Shown here piece after piece: positions 1 through 11,165 of a stretch of DNA of 64,000 nt. The first letter of the stretch is position 1, and each line of letters begins with the position of its first letter. The notes under the pieces are model-generated. The model saw nothing but the letters and a program-made list of their open reading frames with translations, was not told the origin of the DNA and did not search any database. This DNA is from Psilocybe azurescens (taxonomy: Eukaryota > Basidiomycota > Agaricomycetes > Agaricales > Agrocybaceae): contig JAJIRX010000859.1 in the NCBI GenBank assembly GCA_023853785.1, forward strand, positions 1 through 64,000, given 5' to 3'. Both the position numbers and the translations under genes were made by a program.

Positions 1-1193
1 TGAGTTTGGAGAGGAGAACCAACCTTTTCTCACCTACTGCCTACAACTGACCCAATTCAATTGATATTATCTTATCTCAAGACATAACATGTTTTCAGTC
101 TTTTTCTGTTCAGTTTTCATATTTCTGGACAAATTTCAAGCAAGCCTTCCTATTATTCTTCAGGAGGAATGGCTTTTGATCTTGACTTGTGCTACAAGAT
201 CCTTTTGAGGAAATTTGAATAGTTTAGGTGGAGATAGATGTGTTAGTGATAGTGGAAAGCTGGCAACAGTGTTGTGTGGAAGTATCAGCCTTTCCAGTGG
301 AGACAAGTCAAACTAGATAGCAGTAGTCATGGGAGTGAGCTTAGAAAAATGGTCTTCATGATTGTTTTTCATCAATAACTCTATCCCAAAATGTATCACC
401 CAAATATTTGACTTCAAAACACCTAGTTTGACATCAGTTTTGCAAATATAATCACCATTTTCTGGCATAAAGATGATGTTAGAGTATAATTTAAAAGAGA
501 GAATATATGACTGTGTAGTAGAGAATAATTGGCTATAAACTTGGGGGAATGTAAATTTCAGTCTTTGTTATATACTTCCAACATGTTTTCATTCATTTGA
601 TATATTTTTACATGTTTACAATAACAAAAACCTTATTGTGTTAATTCCAATGGGCCGCAAAAAACTGTCCAGATGTGTTATTTTTATAAAGTATTTAATA
701 ATAATAGATGAACTAAACAAATACAAACATATGCTATATTTTCTGAAAGCTGTGATCCAGGGCTTTCCAGTACATTTTAAATCATGTAATTTCATAAGGA
801 TTACATGACATTATAGTCAATTTAAGTTCAATTTCAAAAACATCCAGACAGTTTTTTGAGTCACTGTATTTCAGGACTTGGTGGATGGAGAAAGGTATGT
901 AGATAGCTGGTTTAAATTTTAATAAATTTTTTAATTGGTTTATCCTTTCTCAAGTTCACTTCCTGCTTCTTCTGAGGGTGGCTCATTAGAAAATATTGTC
1001 TCTGAGCATAGTCTTTCTGATATGGATCAACCATTCATGTAAGCCTTGCTCATTTATATAAATTACTATCATTCATAGTAAACTCCAGTTTTCACTCTCC
1101 AAATACACAAATAACCACTGACAGTCAGACTAACCAGTTTAATTTTTCTTCAGTCCTACAGGATTATTCAGTATTATCAACTGAGCCTGAGCA
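1..1193. other. AT-rich flank of the degenerate transposon, no gene
   Basis: No open frame of useful length is present on either strand. The base composition matches the transposon that follows, so this is probably its decayed 5' part or neighbouring repeat DNA. A short exon-like stretch with splice-like signals lies near 1030-1190, but I cannot extend it into a protein. Confidence 0.4.
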
Positions 1194-2804
1194 TCATAAT
1201 ATTGGCCTGGGGTCTTCTTTGAGTCTAACAGCCATGCTTAATTCTGATGATATTACAGAGTTGGATACTCTGGGACAAGCAGGTCCTGATAGCTTTAATA
1301 ATTCTTTAATCACTGGCTCTGGAATATTCACTATAGATACCAGCAGCAGTTCTACTGCTGGGTTTATTTCTGAGTCACTGAATAATAGTCTCAATGTACC
1401 CACTCTAGACAACAGCTCTCAGGAGTACTATCAGTTTATTAGTGAACCTGGTACATCCTATAATTTTAGCCATGTTCAGGGTGGTGACCAGTTGGAACTG
1501 GATGATGAAGCTAGTACATGGTTGTGGTCGACCACGTAAAGCAGATTTATTTGGGCCACAATTAACAGATGAGCAATTGAAAGCTCAAATGCCCTCTTTG
1601 ATAGATCCTACTGCTCCTAGAGGTCCATCAACTCCATCAATGGCTGCATGGTTAGGAAAGTCCAGAGTACCACAAAATTCAGCAATGCCTGTTCAACAAA
1701 CTACTTCAGCTCAGGCATCAGCCTTAGTTCTGTTAACTAGCCCTCTTCCAAACTCAGATTCAATACCTATATGCACAATAATTCTGAGGTGGAGGATGGT
1801 GCAGTTTTAGAAATTGAAGTTGAATATGATGCAGAAAATAACCCAATAGGAATTGAAATTTTTAATGAAGAAACAACAGAATTCAATGACCAGGATCCAG
1901 CTCTTGGTACCTTGGAAGATGAGAAATCTGATGCCAAAACTAAATCAGCTCCATTTCCTGAGTGGTTTCAAAAGGCACTGGATGAAAAGCTCAAAATTAT
2001 CAAACAGCGTCAAAATGGAGAGCTTACATTTTATAATCAATATCAAACTTTCTGGGTCCCACAGAAGGCAAAATGGTTCCGAATGCTAAATGCTAAATCA
2101 CTAGCACCAGAGATCCTCTATGACTTTGAAGTATTCTATTGGGATCCACTACTTGTAGCAATTTTATGCCCACAACGCAAAAAAATGCAATCTAACCAGA
2201 CATGGTTTACAAAACTGACCATGTAGATGTTTTGGTCTTCAGAATTGTTTCTGGATGATTGGAGTAAGATACAAGTGTCCTGAATGTGTAAATGAAAGCA
2301 GTGGGTTGAATACTGTTACATTTACATATGAGCTGGGACTCTCACATTATAGCTGCTTTGCCAAAATCTTTGGCTGCAGAATTTCCAGTTGTGTTAACTC
2401 ATTGAAGTGCATTATTTTCTCCAATTCTTGCTTTGGAACATTCTTTGTTTCAGAAAGGCATTGGAAACAAGCAATTTCATGAAATTATCAAGACTATGCA
2501 TCTTTGGTGATTTGACCAACTTCATCTGCAATATTTGGACATGATATATGATAACCGAGACAAAGTCATTTGGGACAATACTATCTTTAAACCATTTTCA
2601 GAATTTGCAGATCCAAAAGGCTATGCAGGATTTATCCCTTCTTCAGTCTGGTTTTGAGACCTTTATGACCAATTCATTTGAAAGTCATTTGCCACGTATC
2701 AATCAATATTCAGCAATGCTGAGTGCAACTGTGTGTGCTATTGACCACTCACACAAAATAACAAAGCACATTGTCATGATTAATGGTGTCCCTGTATTTG
2801 TTGG

Positions 2805-3248
2805 TGTTATGACAAGTCTTTTTCTTTTTCTTTTCTCTTTTCTTTTCTTTTCTTTTCCTTTTCTTTGTCATCTTCCACATCATTGATACATCATCGTACA
2901 CTCTGATGAACTTTACTTTCACTTCCATCTTTTATGATACATCTTTTGATGAATGTTTGATCTGTTTCTCTTATTCTTATATACATCTGCTGATGAACAT
3001 TCAAACTCGTTTCAACTCGATCTGTTTCTCCTATTCTTATATACATCTGCTGATTTGAACATTCAATCTTGTTTCAACTAGCTGTACAGTTTATAGTATT
3101 TATACGAGGGAGCATCTACTGTACTCTTTAGCTAGTTCTTGAGAATCCAACCTGCTTAACCTGCTCAACTCGAACTTGAACTTGTTCTTGTACAACGATT
3201 GGTGGTTAGATTACACACACTGCGTAACTCTAACTTGAAATCGTAACA
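2805..3248 (+). mobile_element. Solo LTR copy 1 (444 bp)
   Basis: The element starts TGTTATGACAAG and ends ATCGTAACA, giving a 5-bp terminal inverted repeat TGTTA/TAACA with canonical TG...CA ends. The flanks are GTTGG at 2800-2804 and GTTGG at 3249-3253, a perfect 5-bp target-site duplication. It opens with a CTTTT-rich pyrimidine tract. It matches the second copy at 12606-13026 over its whole length apart from internal indels, and holds a 60-bp internal tandem duplication at about 2959-3078. No internal retroelement sequence remains, so it is a solo LTR produced by LTR-LTR recombination. It lies inside the older transposon coding region, so it inserted later. Confidence 0.9.
2959..3078 (+). 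repeat. 60-bp tandem duplication inside solo LTR copy 1
   Basis: Two adjacent units, each beginning GATCTGTTTCTC, lie at 2959-3018 and from 3019. The LTR copy at 12606-13026 has a single unit here, so the duplication is private to copy 1 and partly explains why it is longer (444 against 421 bp). Confidence 0.8.
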
Positions 3249-3513
3249 GTTGGCCTTTTACTGTTACAAATGAATATGGAGAAATTTGGATACTTGCTCT
3301 TGTTGCAACTAAAGCACATGCTCAATTTGAAACTTCATTACTTCAGATGAAGGCCTCTCTTGAGCTATATGGACATCAGATGCCATCTTATTTTTTTACA
3401 GACAACATGAGTGCCAAAGTATTTTTGGAGAAGTGCTTCCCTTCTCTAACAGTTGATGTTGTACCTGTTGACAAATATGCAAAACAAGCTTTATGACCGC
3501 CGCTACGCTGGTC

Positions 3514-3817
3514 GGGGGGATTCGCTGCGCTCACCCCCTGTGCTTCACGGCAGGGTCAACAGCTTGCTGGGGCTGCGCCCCCAGACCTTCGCTTGTCGGC
3601 GCCCTGCGCCTCCTCATTGAAAAATAAATAATACCAATTACAATTATTATATCTTGGGGGAATGAGCTTCGCTCATCCCCCCCTTTTTATCGACACTCCA
3701 TGTCTCATGAAAATAATAATAATAGCAGTCACTCTTGGGGATGAGCTGCACTCATCCCCCTTGCTTCACACCCCTAATATAATGTGTGGGGAGGGGGATG
3801 AGCACAGCTCACCCCCT
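3514..3817. repeat. Series of four similar G/C hairpins
   Basis: Four short inverted repeats of the type GGGGGATGAGC...GCTCATCCCCC occur at about 3514-3537, 3655-3682, 3737-3760 and 3793-3817. The loops are 2-4 nt. The spacing is irregular and the arms vary by point changes, so they are related copies. Their function is unknown. Confidence 0.65.
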
Positions 3818-3899
3818 CCCCTACTTCACAGCCTGCCCTACAGCTTGTTGGGGTTGCACTCTTCCATCCCACTATGGAGCCACACAGCATCTTCATAGT

Positions 3900-5420
3900 C
3901 AGATTATATACACTCAGTCAATAACAGTGAACAAATACACAAATATTTATACACAGCACTCTATATTCTGTGTCCATTAAATTTCTTTTGCTTCAACAAT
4001 CTCAAACAAAATTTTTAAACCATATTAAACCCATTCCAACTAATCCACAGTACCTTTGCCACCATGTCTGTTTTAATATTCACTCCCATATCCACTCCCA
4101 ATCAATCATTATTCTACTTTATATTTTATACAATACTGCACTACTCATTTACTATCTATCACTCACCTCATAGCCACAGCACCATAGGTGTCATGCTATT
4201 TTAAATTTCATAGCTTACACTCTTTCTCTTCACAACCAAAATATCTGTCTCTACACTCCACTACTTTGATTCTACAAAATTTAATCACATTTATCTACAC
4301 CCTATAGTACATTACAATTTAAAATCAATTTTCATAACATATCACAGAATATTCACCCCACTCACCACTTCTGCTTCATCCTCAGGCCTACATCTTATCA
4401 CTGCTCCACCTCTCTATCTCACTATAGACATTTGTAGCACCTCCATACTCACATTTTTTTACTGACTGTCAATAACAGTGAATATTTCTGTCTCTATCTA
4501 ACAATCTCACAAATCTCCAACCAAAATTTAAAACCATATTACACCCACTCCAACTAATCCACCACAACTTCACCCCTGTACTCAGTCAATCTACATCCCT
4601 GCCCATCACCACTCCCAATTATTTGCCAATTATTGCTTCTATTACTTATAATACTTGACTGCCCTTATTACCCACCAATATCTTGATATGCACAGCACCT
4701 GTGGCACTGTGCCATTTTAAAATTTATAACTTGCACTTTTTTCTTCAAAATCCAAATAGCTGTTCCCAGCCCCCACCACTTTGGTCCTGTAAATGAATTA
4801 ATCACAACAATCTATATCCTATAGTACATTAAAATTCAAATGTCAATTCCCACTCCTAATAGTTAACACTCTCTTTAATTTTACCCACTACATGGGCAAA
4901 GCATACTCCAGCTTTATTCTCAAAAATTAATTTTACTACCTATACAGCACTGTATATCACCTATTTTAAATTACAAAGGCATGTCTCAGTTCTATCTTTC
5001 TATCCAAATCTTTATTTAAATAGCACCCACATATCCACAAATCCCCCTGCTGCTATGTGTCAGTCATAAAGCTAAACAGCACAGTGCATCTGGGATTTGC
5101 TAAGTTGGTGCTCTACACCTCCATACCAAATATAATATCAATATTTCATCACTTCACCCTTTCTATGTCTAATGAAACACATTTGGGTATTTCTCTACAA
5201 AAGCATGCCACCTTTAGCGCTATGTCCATGCTACTATACATTTCCACAATATATCCCCACCCCACTCTTGAACAATTATTGTGTAGATTACTTGTAATAA
5301 CATTCTTTTGCATAGAGAACTGGAATATTCTACTATGCACAGCACCTGCAGCACTGTATCATTTTAAAATTTACAGATTACACTCTTTGCAATTAAAATT
5401 TAAAATAGCTGTCCCCTAAC
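3900..5420. repeat. Diverged tandem repeat array, about three units of 0.5-0.65 kb
   Basis: Shared landmarks recur: GTCAATAACAGTGAA at about 3917 and 4467; AACCATATTA followed by CCAACTAATCCAC at about 4018 and 4532; CCTATAGTACATTA at about 4300 and 4818; and an ATTTTAAA block followed by a TTACACT or TTGCACT box at about 4198, 4712 and 5361. Offsets of about 517 and 650 bp suggest three degenerate units. No open frame is conserved among the units. Confidence 0.55.
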
Positions 5421-5994
5421 CTTTCCCATTGTAAAATTGTGTCCAGTGCTATCTTTCTGTCTACACCTTTATTTAAACAGTTCCAACTATAATTCATTTC
5501 ATACTAACTTTTCCACTGTCCACAATGCCCCTGTTTTGATATTTATTTAGTTGTATTTATTTCAGCCTTTTAACTCTTTTATCCAATACATAGTCTCCAT
5601 TACAAAAGTGTCAACCAACCACAATATCTGCAGGCAGAAATGTCCCATTCAAATAGTCTTTGACACAGATTTATTGATCCACTTGCTCATAGTGCACTGT
5701 GCACTGTGCATGCAAGAGTGTGCATATTTGTTTGTTTTCAGAGCCACCCAAAGCAGCTTCAATACAGCTGGGTATGGCTAATAGACACATTGAGGGTTCA
5801 TTATTTAAGCACAGAATGTTTTCCAGGCTTTGTGGCACCCATTTTGTTGTTTGCCATCAGCCACTGGCTGTTTGTTTCCAAAGGCCCGCAGCGGCGGCCC
5901 CAAAACACAGCGGTCTGCTTAATAATAATTAGTCATGCTTAGGTAAAATTAAATCTCCTTTTTCGGAATTGCTTAGTCATTGAGCTCTCTTATA

Positions 5995-8837
5995 TTATAG
6001 ATTGCCATTGCTCAAGTTACCAGCCAAAAGCCAAATACATATCAAGTCCACCCAAACACAAATGACATCTGCTCTAGCCTGCATACAAGAAAAATTGGCA
6101 GCCATGTCTCAAGATGAAAAACTGATTATAGGCTTTGACATGGAATGGAATGTTGATTTAACACCTGGACAATACAGAAGGGAAACAACTGCTGTGGTTG
6201 CAATAGCATTTGAAAATGATATTTTTATCTTATAAGTTGCAACATTCACAAAGAACAGGAAAATTCCAACTGCTTTGATGAGCATATTAAATGAACCACA
6301 AATAATTAAGACTGGCAGAACAGTTCAGTCTGATTTGAAAAAACTCCAAAAGGATGCAGGCATTAAAAATGAATTTCCTGGAGGTGTTGATGTTGCCTCT
6401 TTTGCTAAGAAATGCCACATTGCTCCTAATGCACGTGTGAGTTTGGCAGAACTATCTGCTCTGGTTTAAAATCATCGGCTTGAGAAAAACCAACAAACTT
6501 GCATTAGTACTGAGTGGGACAACACCAAACTTTCTGATAAACAAATAGCTTATGTTTCATTGGATGCATATGCTTCTCAGGCAATTTATCTCAGGCTCAT
6601 TGAGATAGAGAAGTTTGGAAATATACCTAGGAACATGCAAGTAGAAATGGCTGTTACTGTATATCAAGAGGATGGACAGAAAGCAATTATACATGGAACT
6701 TGGTCTCAATTAAATTTTGATGAACATCCAGTTGTTGATGAAATTGAGTTCAAGCACATTGAACATACAAAACTTGTGGCCATTGAAGTTGGGAAAGTTC
6801 TCATGCCTGCTGCTATTGTTCAGACTCATAAAGCTAGAGTACTGAAAGAATTTGGATCTCCTCCTTTCACTGTCATTGTCAAACAGAATCAGGTACATGC
6901 TGCATTACCTGAAATTGAAAGCAACACTCTTGAAACTACCAATAATAATGGCTTAGATCATACACTTTAAAATGAGGTGACTTTAATACTTGAGCAGGTT
7001 GAATCTGCAGACAATCATGAAGATTCATGGACAAATGATATTGATAATTATGCAGAAACAGAAGAGACAACTTTTGCTGAGCATGAGACTGATGCAGAGA
7101 ACAGGAGAATTGGAACAGAACTGATCTCTTAGACTCCTACCTTTAAGCCATTAATTCAAAGCAGGGTTCTCAAAGATATTTGGCACATTTTTGATATGAT
7201 ATCAATTGCCAAAAATCATGCATTATGTGCAGAATTTGCTAGGATATTATGTGATGCAGTGTTCTTGATCAATGAGGAAGATCGGGCATGTGTTGATGAG
7301 AGGTTAAAATCAGAAGGTTCTTCCTTTGAGGAAAAATTAAAGTACCAACCAAAATATCTTTGGCATCTGGTTAGATGGCATGTCCCACCTCCAGAAAAGC
7401 TTTATGAATTAGTTTCAAAAGTGTTCAAAACTTATGGGCCACTGAAGGATAGTGTTACTGGACAGCCTTTATTTTCTGCAAATGCCTGGAAAAGTGCAAA
7501 GAATGTGTTGAAATTGATTGAAGCAGGATATATGTCTGATCCTCCTGGTGTTTCATTATATTATAATGTGGGACTTGACCACAAAGAAAATGGACTAACA
7601 GTATGGCATTGTGTGCGTGGCACTAATTTTACTGAAGGAGGTGTCCATCATTCAATTCGAGCCTGCTTTCCAGACTCAATTATTTCCACCAGAAATGCAG
7701 TCAATTGATTAGCAGATTTTCAGCTTCATCACAATTTACGTGTTGATACTTATAATCAAACTGGCAAAAAATATTCAGGGCATGATGATATATGGCTTTA
7801 TGATATTCTCCAGCTCATGATTGAGAAAACTTGATATGCTGTGCCAATGTCATATATTATCAAAGGTTGGACAAATGAGTTGCTATATGAGCCTACATTG
7901 GAAGTATCAGGTATCCTGCCAATCCCACCTTCAATTCAAATAAATGCAGGGCTTCAGCCAATAATATCTAATTGCAAATCCAAGCTGCCTCATCAATATC
8001 TTGCAAATAGACAAGGAACAAGATTTGCAGTAATTGCAATCCATCTGCCAACTGAAAGAAAACTGTTTTCACAGCTCATGAGAGAAAATACAGCTTTTAC
8101 TAGGAATAACAAAGACTCTGATTGGAAGTCTGCTATTTGAATTTGGAATACTCAATATGCAGATGAGAAGACAATTTTTTATAAGGTAGGACTTTATTTA
8201 AAATGAAGTTAATCAATTCTGAAATTTATTTTAGCTTGAGGAACACCTTGTTGCATATTATGGGAAATGGCAAACCCTTATTGGACAATATGCAACACAA
8301 TCTCAAACTCAGCTGATCCATAAACCAGTTGACTCTGAAGTACGGGATCTGGATCAGCATAAAATTGCAACTCAGCATTATAATACAAGCTTGCCTATAG
8401 TTGTTAATGCACCTGTATCTGCTGGTCAAATTTCTGGGAGTAATTTTGCAGAGCCAAACACAACTGCAATTCTCTATGCCTTTGATAGAATACGCACCCC
8501 AAGTCCTACACCCCAATTACCTGCTCCTAATCTCCCAGGACCAAGTACACTATTAGCCCCTCAGATCATCTTATCCACTACATCACAGAAGCGCAGATCA
8601 CAAGATCTAACAACAGAAACAATCAGAATCCCATCTGATATGTTGCAGCCTAGTCTTAAATGTGTATATGGAGAAAGAAAATGTTGGAAATGTTTCAACA
8701 TAGATTGCATTGGAGCTAAAAACAAGAGAGATTGTCCTAATGTATGTGCATCCTGTAATCATAAAGACTATGGTGGAAAAAGTAGTCGACATCCAACCCA
8801 CCCATGTGAGCATCTGGGTAGAGATAATGGAAATTAG
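5995..8837 (+). pseudogene. Transposon C-terminal half: DEDD 3'-5' exonuclease plus Cys-rich tail, many stops
   Basis: A splice-like acceptor (TATTATAG) precedes LPLLKLPAKSQ. The exonuclease region shows GFDMEWN (ExoI-type DxE), GRTVQSDLKKL with its Asp (ExoII type) and YVSLDAYAS (ExoIII-type YxxxD). The frame stays the same from 6002 to 8140 but is cut by seven stops (6233, 6467, 6968, 7130, 7706, 7832, 8138). A GT-AG intron-like gap (about 8187-8234) leads to a last segment ending in a Cys/His-rich knuckle (CWKCFNIDC, then DCPNVCASC). The product would be an element-encoded nuclease, role unknown. It cannot be translated as it stands. Confidence 0.65.
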
Positions 8838-9088
8838 TATACTTGCCCTCCAAAATTCACCTATATTGTACATGTAGTAAATAGCCCTGAATTTTTAAGA
8901 TTTTGCACAATTTTTGCTATAAAATTTGGACTAGAACTGAGTTATGTGTGTTAATAACAAGAGAATTACAAGTTTTCTGAAGGAAAGATAGATAAGATTA
9001 GCAGGAAAAGCCTCCTTTTTCCTCTTTTTCCTCTTTCCTTTTAGTACATTATTTTTAACCACCCACAAACATGTTAACCTAGTCTGGC

Positions 9089-9120
9089 TGATCGGTATCT
9101 CATCAAACAGTTACCGATCA
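9089..9120. repeat. Inverted repeat, 9-bp stem and 14-nt loop
   Basis: TGATCGGTA at 9089-9097 is the exact inverse of TACCGATCA at 9112-9120. It lies about 250 bp after the transposon's last open segment and could belong to the element's 3' end, but nothing ties it there directly. Confidence 0.6.
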
Positions 9121-10122
9121 ATCAAAATTGTATGTAAATTAATTAAATGATTCTAAATTATATCATAATGATTGTAACAATGAGCACCATGTGTACACCA
9201 GTCTGTTTTCGGTTCTGTTCTGGGGTAATCTGTTTTGTAAACGGATTCCATTCAATTCGCTGTGGAATCCGCTATTCCGCCAGAGTTAATAATAAATAAT
9301 ATAGCAGGGCCTTGTGCTATATTTCTCCCCTCATTCCTGGCAGAATAGTGGATTTCATGGTGGACTCCGGCGACTCCGGCTGGAATATGTGGAGGACACA
9401 AAAGCCCTCCTATTCATTAGCATGGTACTTGTTCGCTATTTTGGCTCCTTTTCTATTGTCTGACACTTTCATATGATTGATCCTTCCTTCCTTTTGTCAT
9501 TCTTGCTTATTGTACTTACTCAGCTTTGCTTCTTTCTTACTCATCTTACTTCGCTTTTTCATAATCCTGCTTATACTTCTTACTCATCCTATGTTACTTA
9601 CTTACTCATCCTTCTATTTTTCACTCCTAAACTCCATCAGCCTTCAATCTATTGTATGTAGTTGGCAGATAGGACTACTGGGTGTCGTTCTACAGAAAGA
9701 TTAGTATAGTTTGGACGCTTGATCTCTTTTTAAATACTTTTCTATGTTCTCTAGTATATAAACCATGTAATAATATCACTTGGAATACAATGATGTTACA
9801 AGCCCCAACTTTCTTCACAGCAAAGTTTTCAAGTTATCAGCAGTCAGTATCAGCACTCCAGTATGCACTCAAGAAGTTATTATCAGTATTCAGCACAAAA
9901 TACAGCAATTACTCCAGTTATTCAAGACCTCCTTCAGTGGTTAGACCAGCCTATCAAACCACCCACGTTCTCTCATCACAGAGAATTTTATCCTGTTCAT
10001 TTCAATCCTATCATCCTCCAAGGCCTTCATTCTTCCTCTACATTCAGATCCTCAACTCCCCATCGCTTCTACTGCTCCAGAATATTTTTATTCAGCAATC
10101 TTGGTCTTGTTGTCATCTTTAT

Positions 10123-10265
10123 CCATTGCTCTAGTCACCCTTTATTCACCTCACTGTTCTGTTTGATTTTTGGTTCAAGAATATCGCTTACATTGTCACC
10201 TTCGATTGCCCTAGTCATCCCTCATTCACCTCACTGTTCTGTTTGAGGTTTGGATCAAGAATATT
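10123..10265 (+). repeat. 80-bp tandem duplication, two units
   Basis: Two copies of a block containing TTCACCTCACTGTTCTGTTTG followed by ATCAAGAATAT or TTCAAGAATAT are offset by exactly 80 bp (CACCTCAC at 10147 and 10227). Each is about 80% identical by eye. No coding role is evident. Confidence 0.65.
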
Positions 10266-11165
10266 GTTAGAAATAGACAATAATGCACAAATCAATAGCT
10301 ATACTGATGAGTAACAATAGAGTCAAATCTCAAATGCGCAACAATGACAAGTATGAGTGAAAATAGTAAATTGCTTCTGTAGACTCCAAATCTTGTTCTA
10401 GTGTCTTTGTTTCCTCAGACATAGTAGGAATACTGGTCTTTTACATGGCTAAGTGTCTAAAAATGGCAAGGCATGACTATAGGTGTCCACAATATTGCGT
10501 CAAAACACCAAACCTATAATTACGTGACAAATTATATATCACCGGAACCGTCTCAACGAGGGAATTCCGGATCAGTGATCAGAATTTGAATAACTTTACT
10601 CTACAAAAGTTATTAACAGAACAGTGTGCAAAAACACCAAAAGAGCGAATTCTAACTAAGTGTCCATTTGTACAAGTCCAAATATCAAGTGTAGAACATT
10701 AGAAACAAAGTGTTTAATCACAAAAACTAACAAATATTGCACAATCCTTCACCTTCTATCACTCCAAGCCGCTCAAGTCATGACTCTATTACCAGGCCTT
10801 ACTTCTGGTTTTGCAGAAGCTGCAGACTCAATTGAAGCACCCTAGAATCAAGACTACATTCTCACTCCTGCTCCTGTATCAATCTCTAAAATTTATCTAG
10901 TCATTTGGCCTCTCTGCAGTCATCACTCTTCATTCACACCATTTTACACCAACCAACTTGAGTATTTTCCTCTCAGTAAACACTCAAGGGCATTTTATAT
11001 CCCCTCATCCATTTATCCCTCTTCAGACGTCTCCTGCCCTCCTCAGACCACATACACTTTCACAATCTAGTGGCTAAGCCAGCCCTCACTTTAACTCAAC
11101 AGAGAGAGAGTTGTCTTATCCAGTCTAGACCATTCCTCTCTGGTTTTGTGTTTTGGTTTTTATTT

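Larger units (their letters stand above)
1219..3498 (+). pseudogene. Transposon N-terminal half (transposase-like), broken
   Basis: Overlapping open stretches at 1219-1539, 1442-1810, 1771-2226, 2255-2482 and 2548-2804 change frame repeatedly but read as one decayed protein. A tryptophan/phenylalanine-rich block near 1950-2210 is followed by a Cys-x2-Cys ribbon near 2268. After removal of the LTR, the text resumes at about 3251-3496 with WPFTVTNEYGEIW, then FFTDNMSA, then VVPVDKYAK. The Asp in FFTDN is a candidate catalytic Asp of an RNase-H-fold transposase; this is inference from the motif, not from an alignment. No intact start-to-stop frame survives. Confidence 0.5.
3498..5920. mobile_element. 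Nested 2.4-kb non-coding insert with GC-rich ends and hairpins
   Basis: The transposon text stops at about 3497 and resumes at about 5995 with a splice-like acceptor. Between them is non-coding DNA whose left end is GC-rich (GACCGCCGCTACGC from about 3496) and whose right end is also GC-rich (GCAGCGGCGGCCCC and AGCGGTC, about 5887-5918). GACCGC on the left is the inverse of GCGGTC on the right, suggesting short terminal inverted repeats. I could not find a convincing target-site duplication. The interior is AT-rich with diverged tandem repeats and no coding frame, consistent with a non-autonomous element. Both boundaries are estimates. Confidence 0.45.
1219..8837 (+). mobile_element. Degenerate DDE-like/3'-5' exonuclease/Cys-rich transposon with nested insertions
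   Basis: Fragments that read like one large element protein lie in order on the plus strand: an acidic N-terminal region, a module with a Cys-x2-Cys ribbon (YKCPEC, about 2268), a DDE-like stretch ending in FFTDN (about 3395-3410), a DEDD exonuclease (GFDMEWN at about 6130), a long middle region and a terminal Cys-rich knuckle (about 8680-8810). From memory this order resembles multicopy Agaricomycete elements annotated with DUF6729 and exonuclease domains; I could not check this. The coding region is interrupted by a solo LTR (2805-3248) and a non-coding insert (about 3498-5920) and carries many stops, so it is a fossil. Exact termini and terminal repeats were not found. Confidence 0.6.
8838..11165. 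other. Non-coding repeat-type DNA between element fragments
   Basis: No supported gene is present. Contents include a 9-bp-stem inverted repeat at 9089-9120 (TGATCGGTA...TACCGATCA), a GGAATCCG/CGGATTCC inverted pair near 9242-9272, a pyrimidine-rich LTR-like stretch at about 9330-9810 with a TATATAAA box at about 9760, and an 80-bp tandem duplication at about 10123-10265. The overall look is of eroded LTR or non-autonomous elements. I could not define ends or target-site duplications here. Confidence 0.4.

Noticed and set aside
9330..10270. A complete LTR with TATA box
   Set aside because: A TATATAAA box and pyrimidine-rich tract are present, but I could not find matching TG...CA ends or a target-site duplication.
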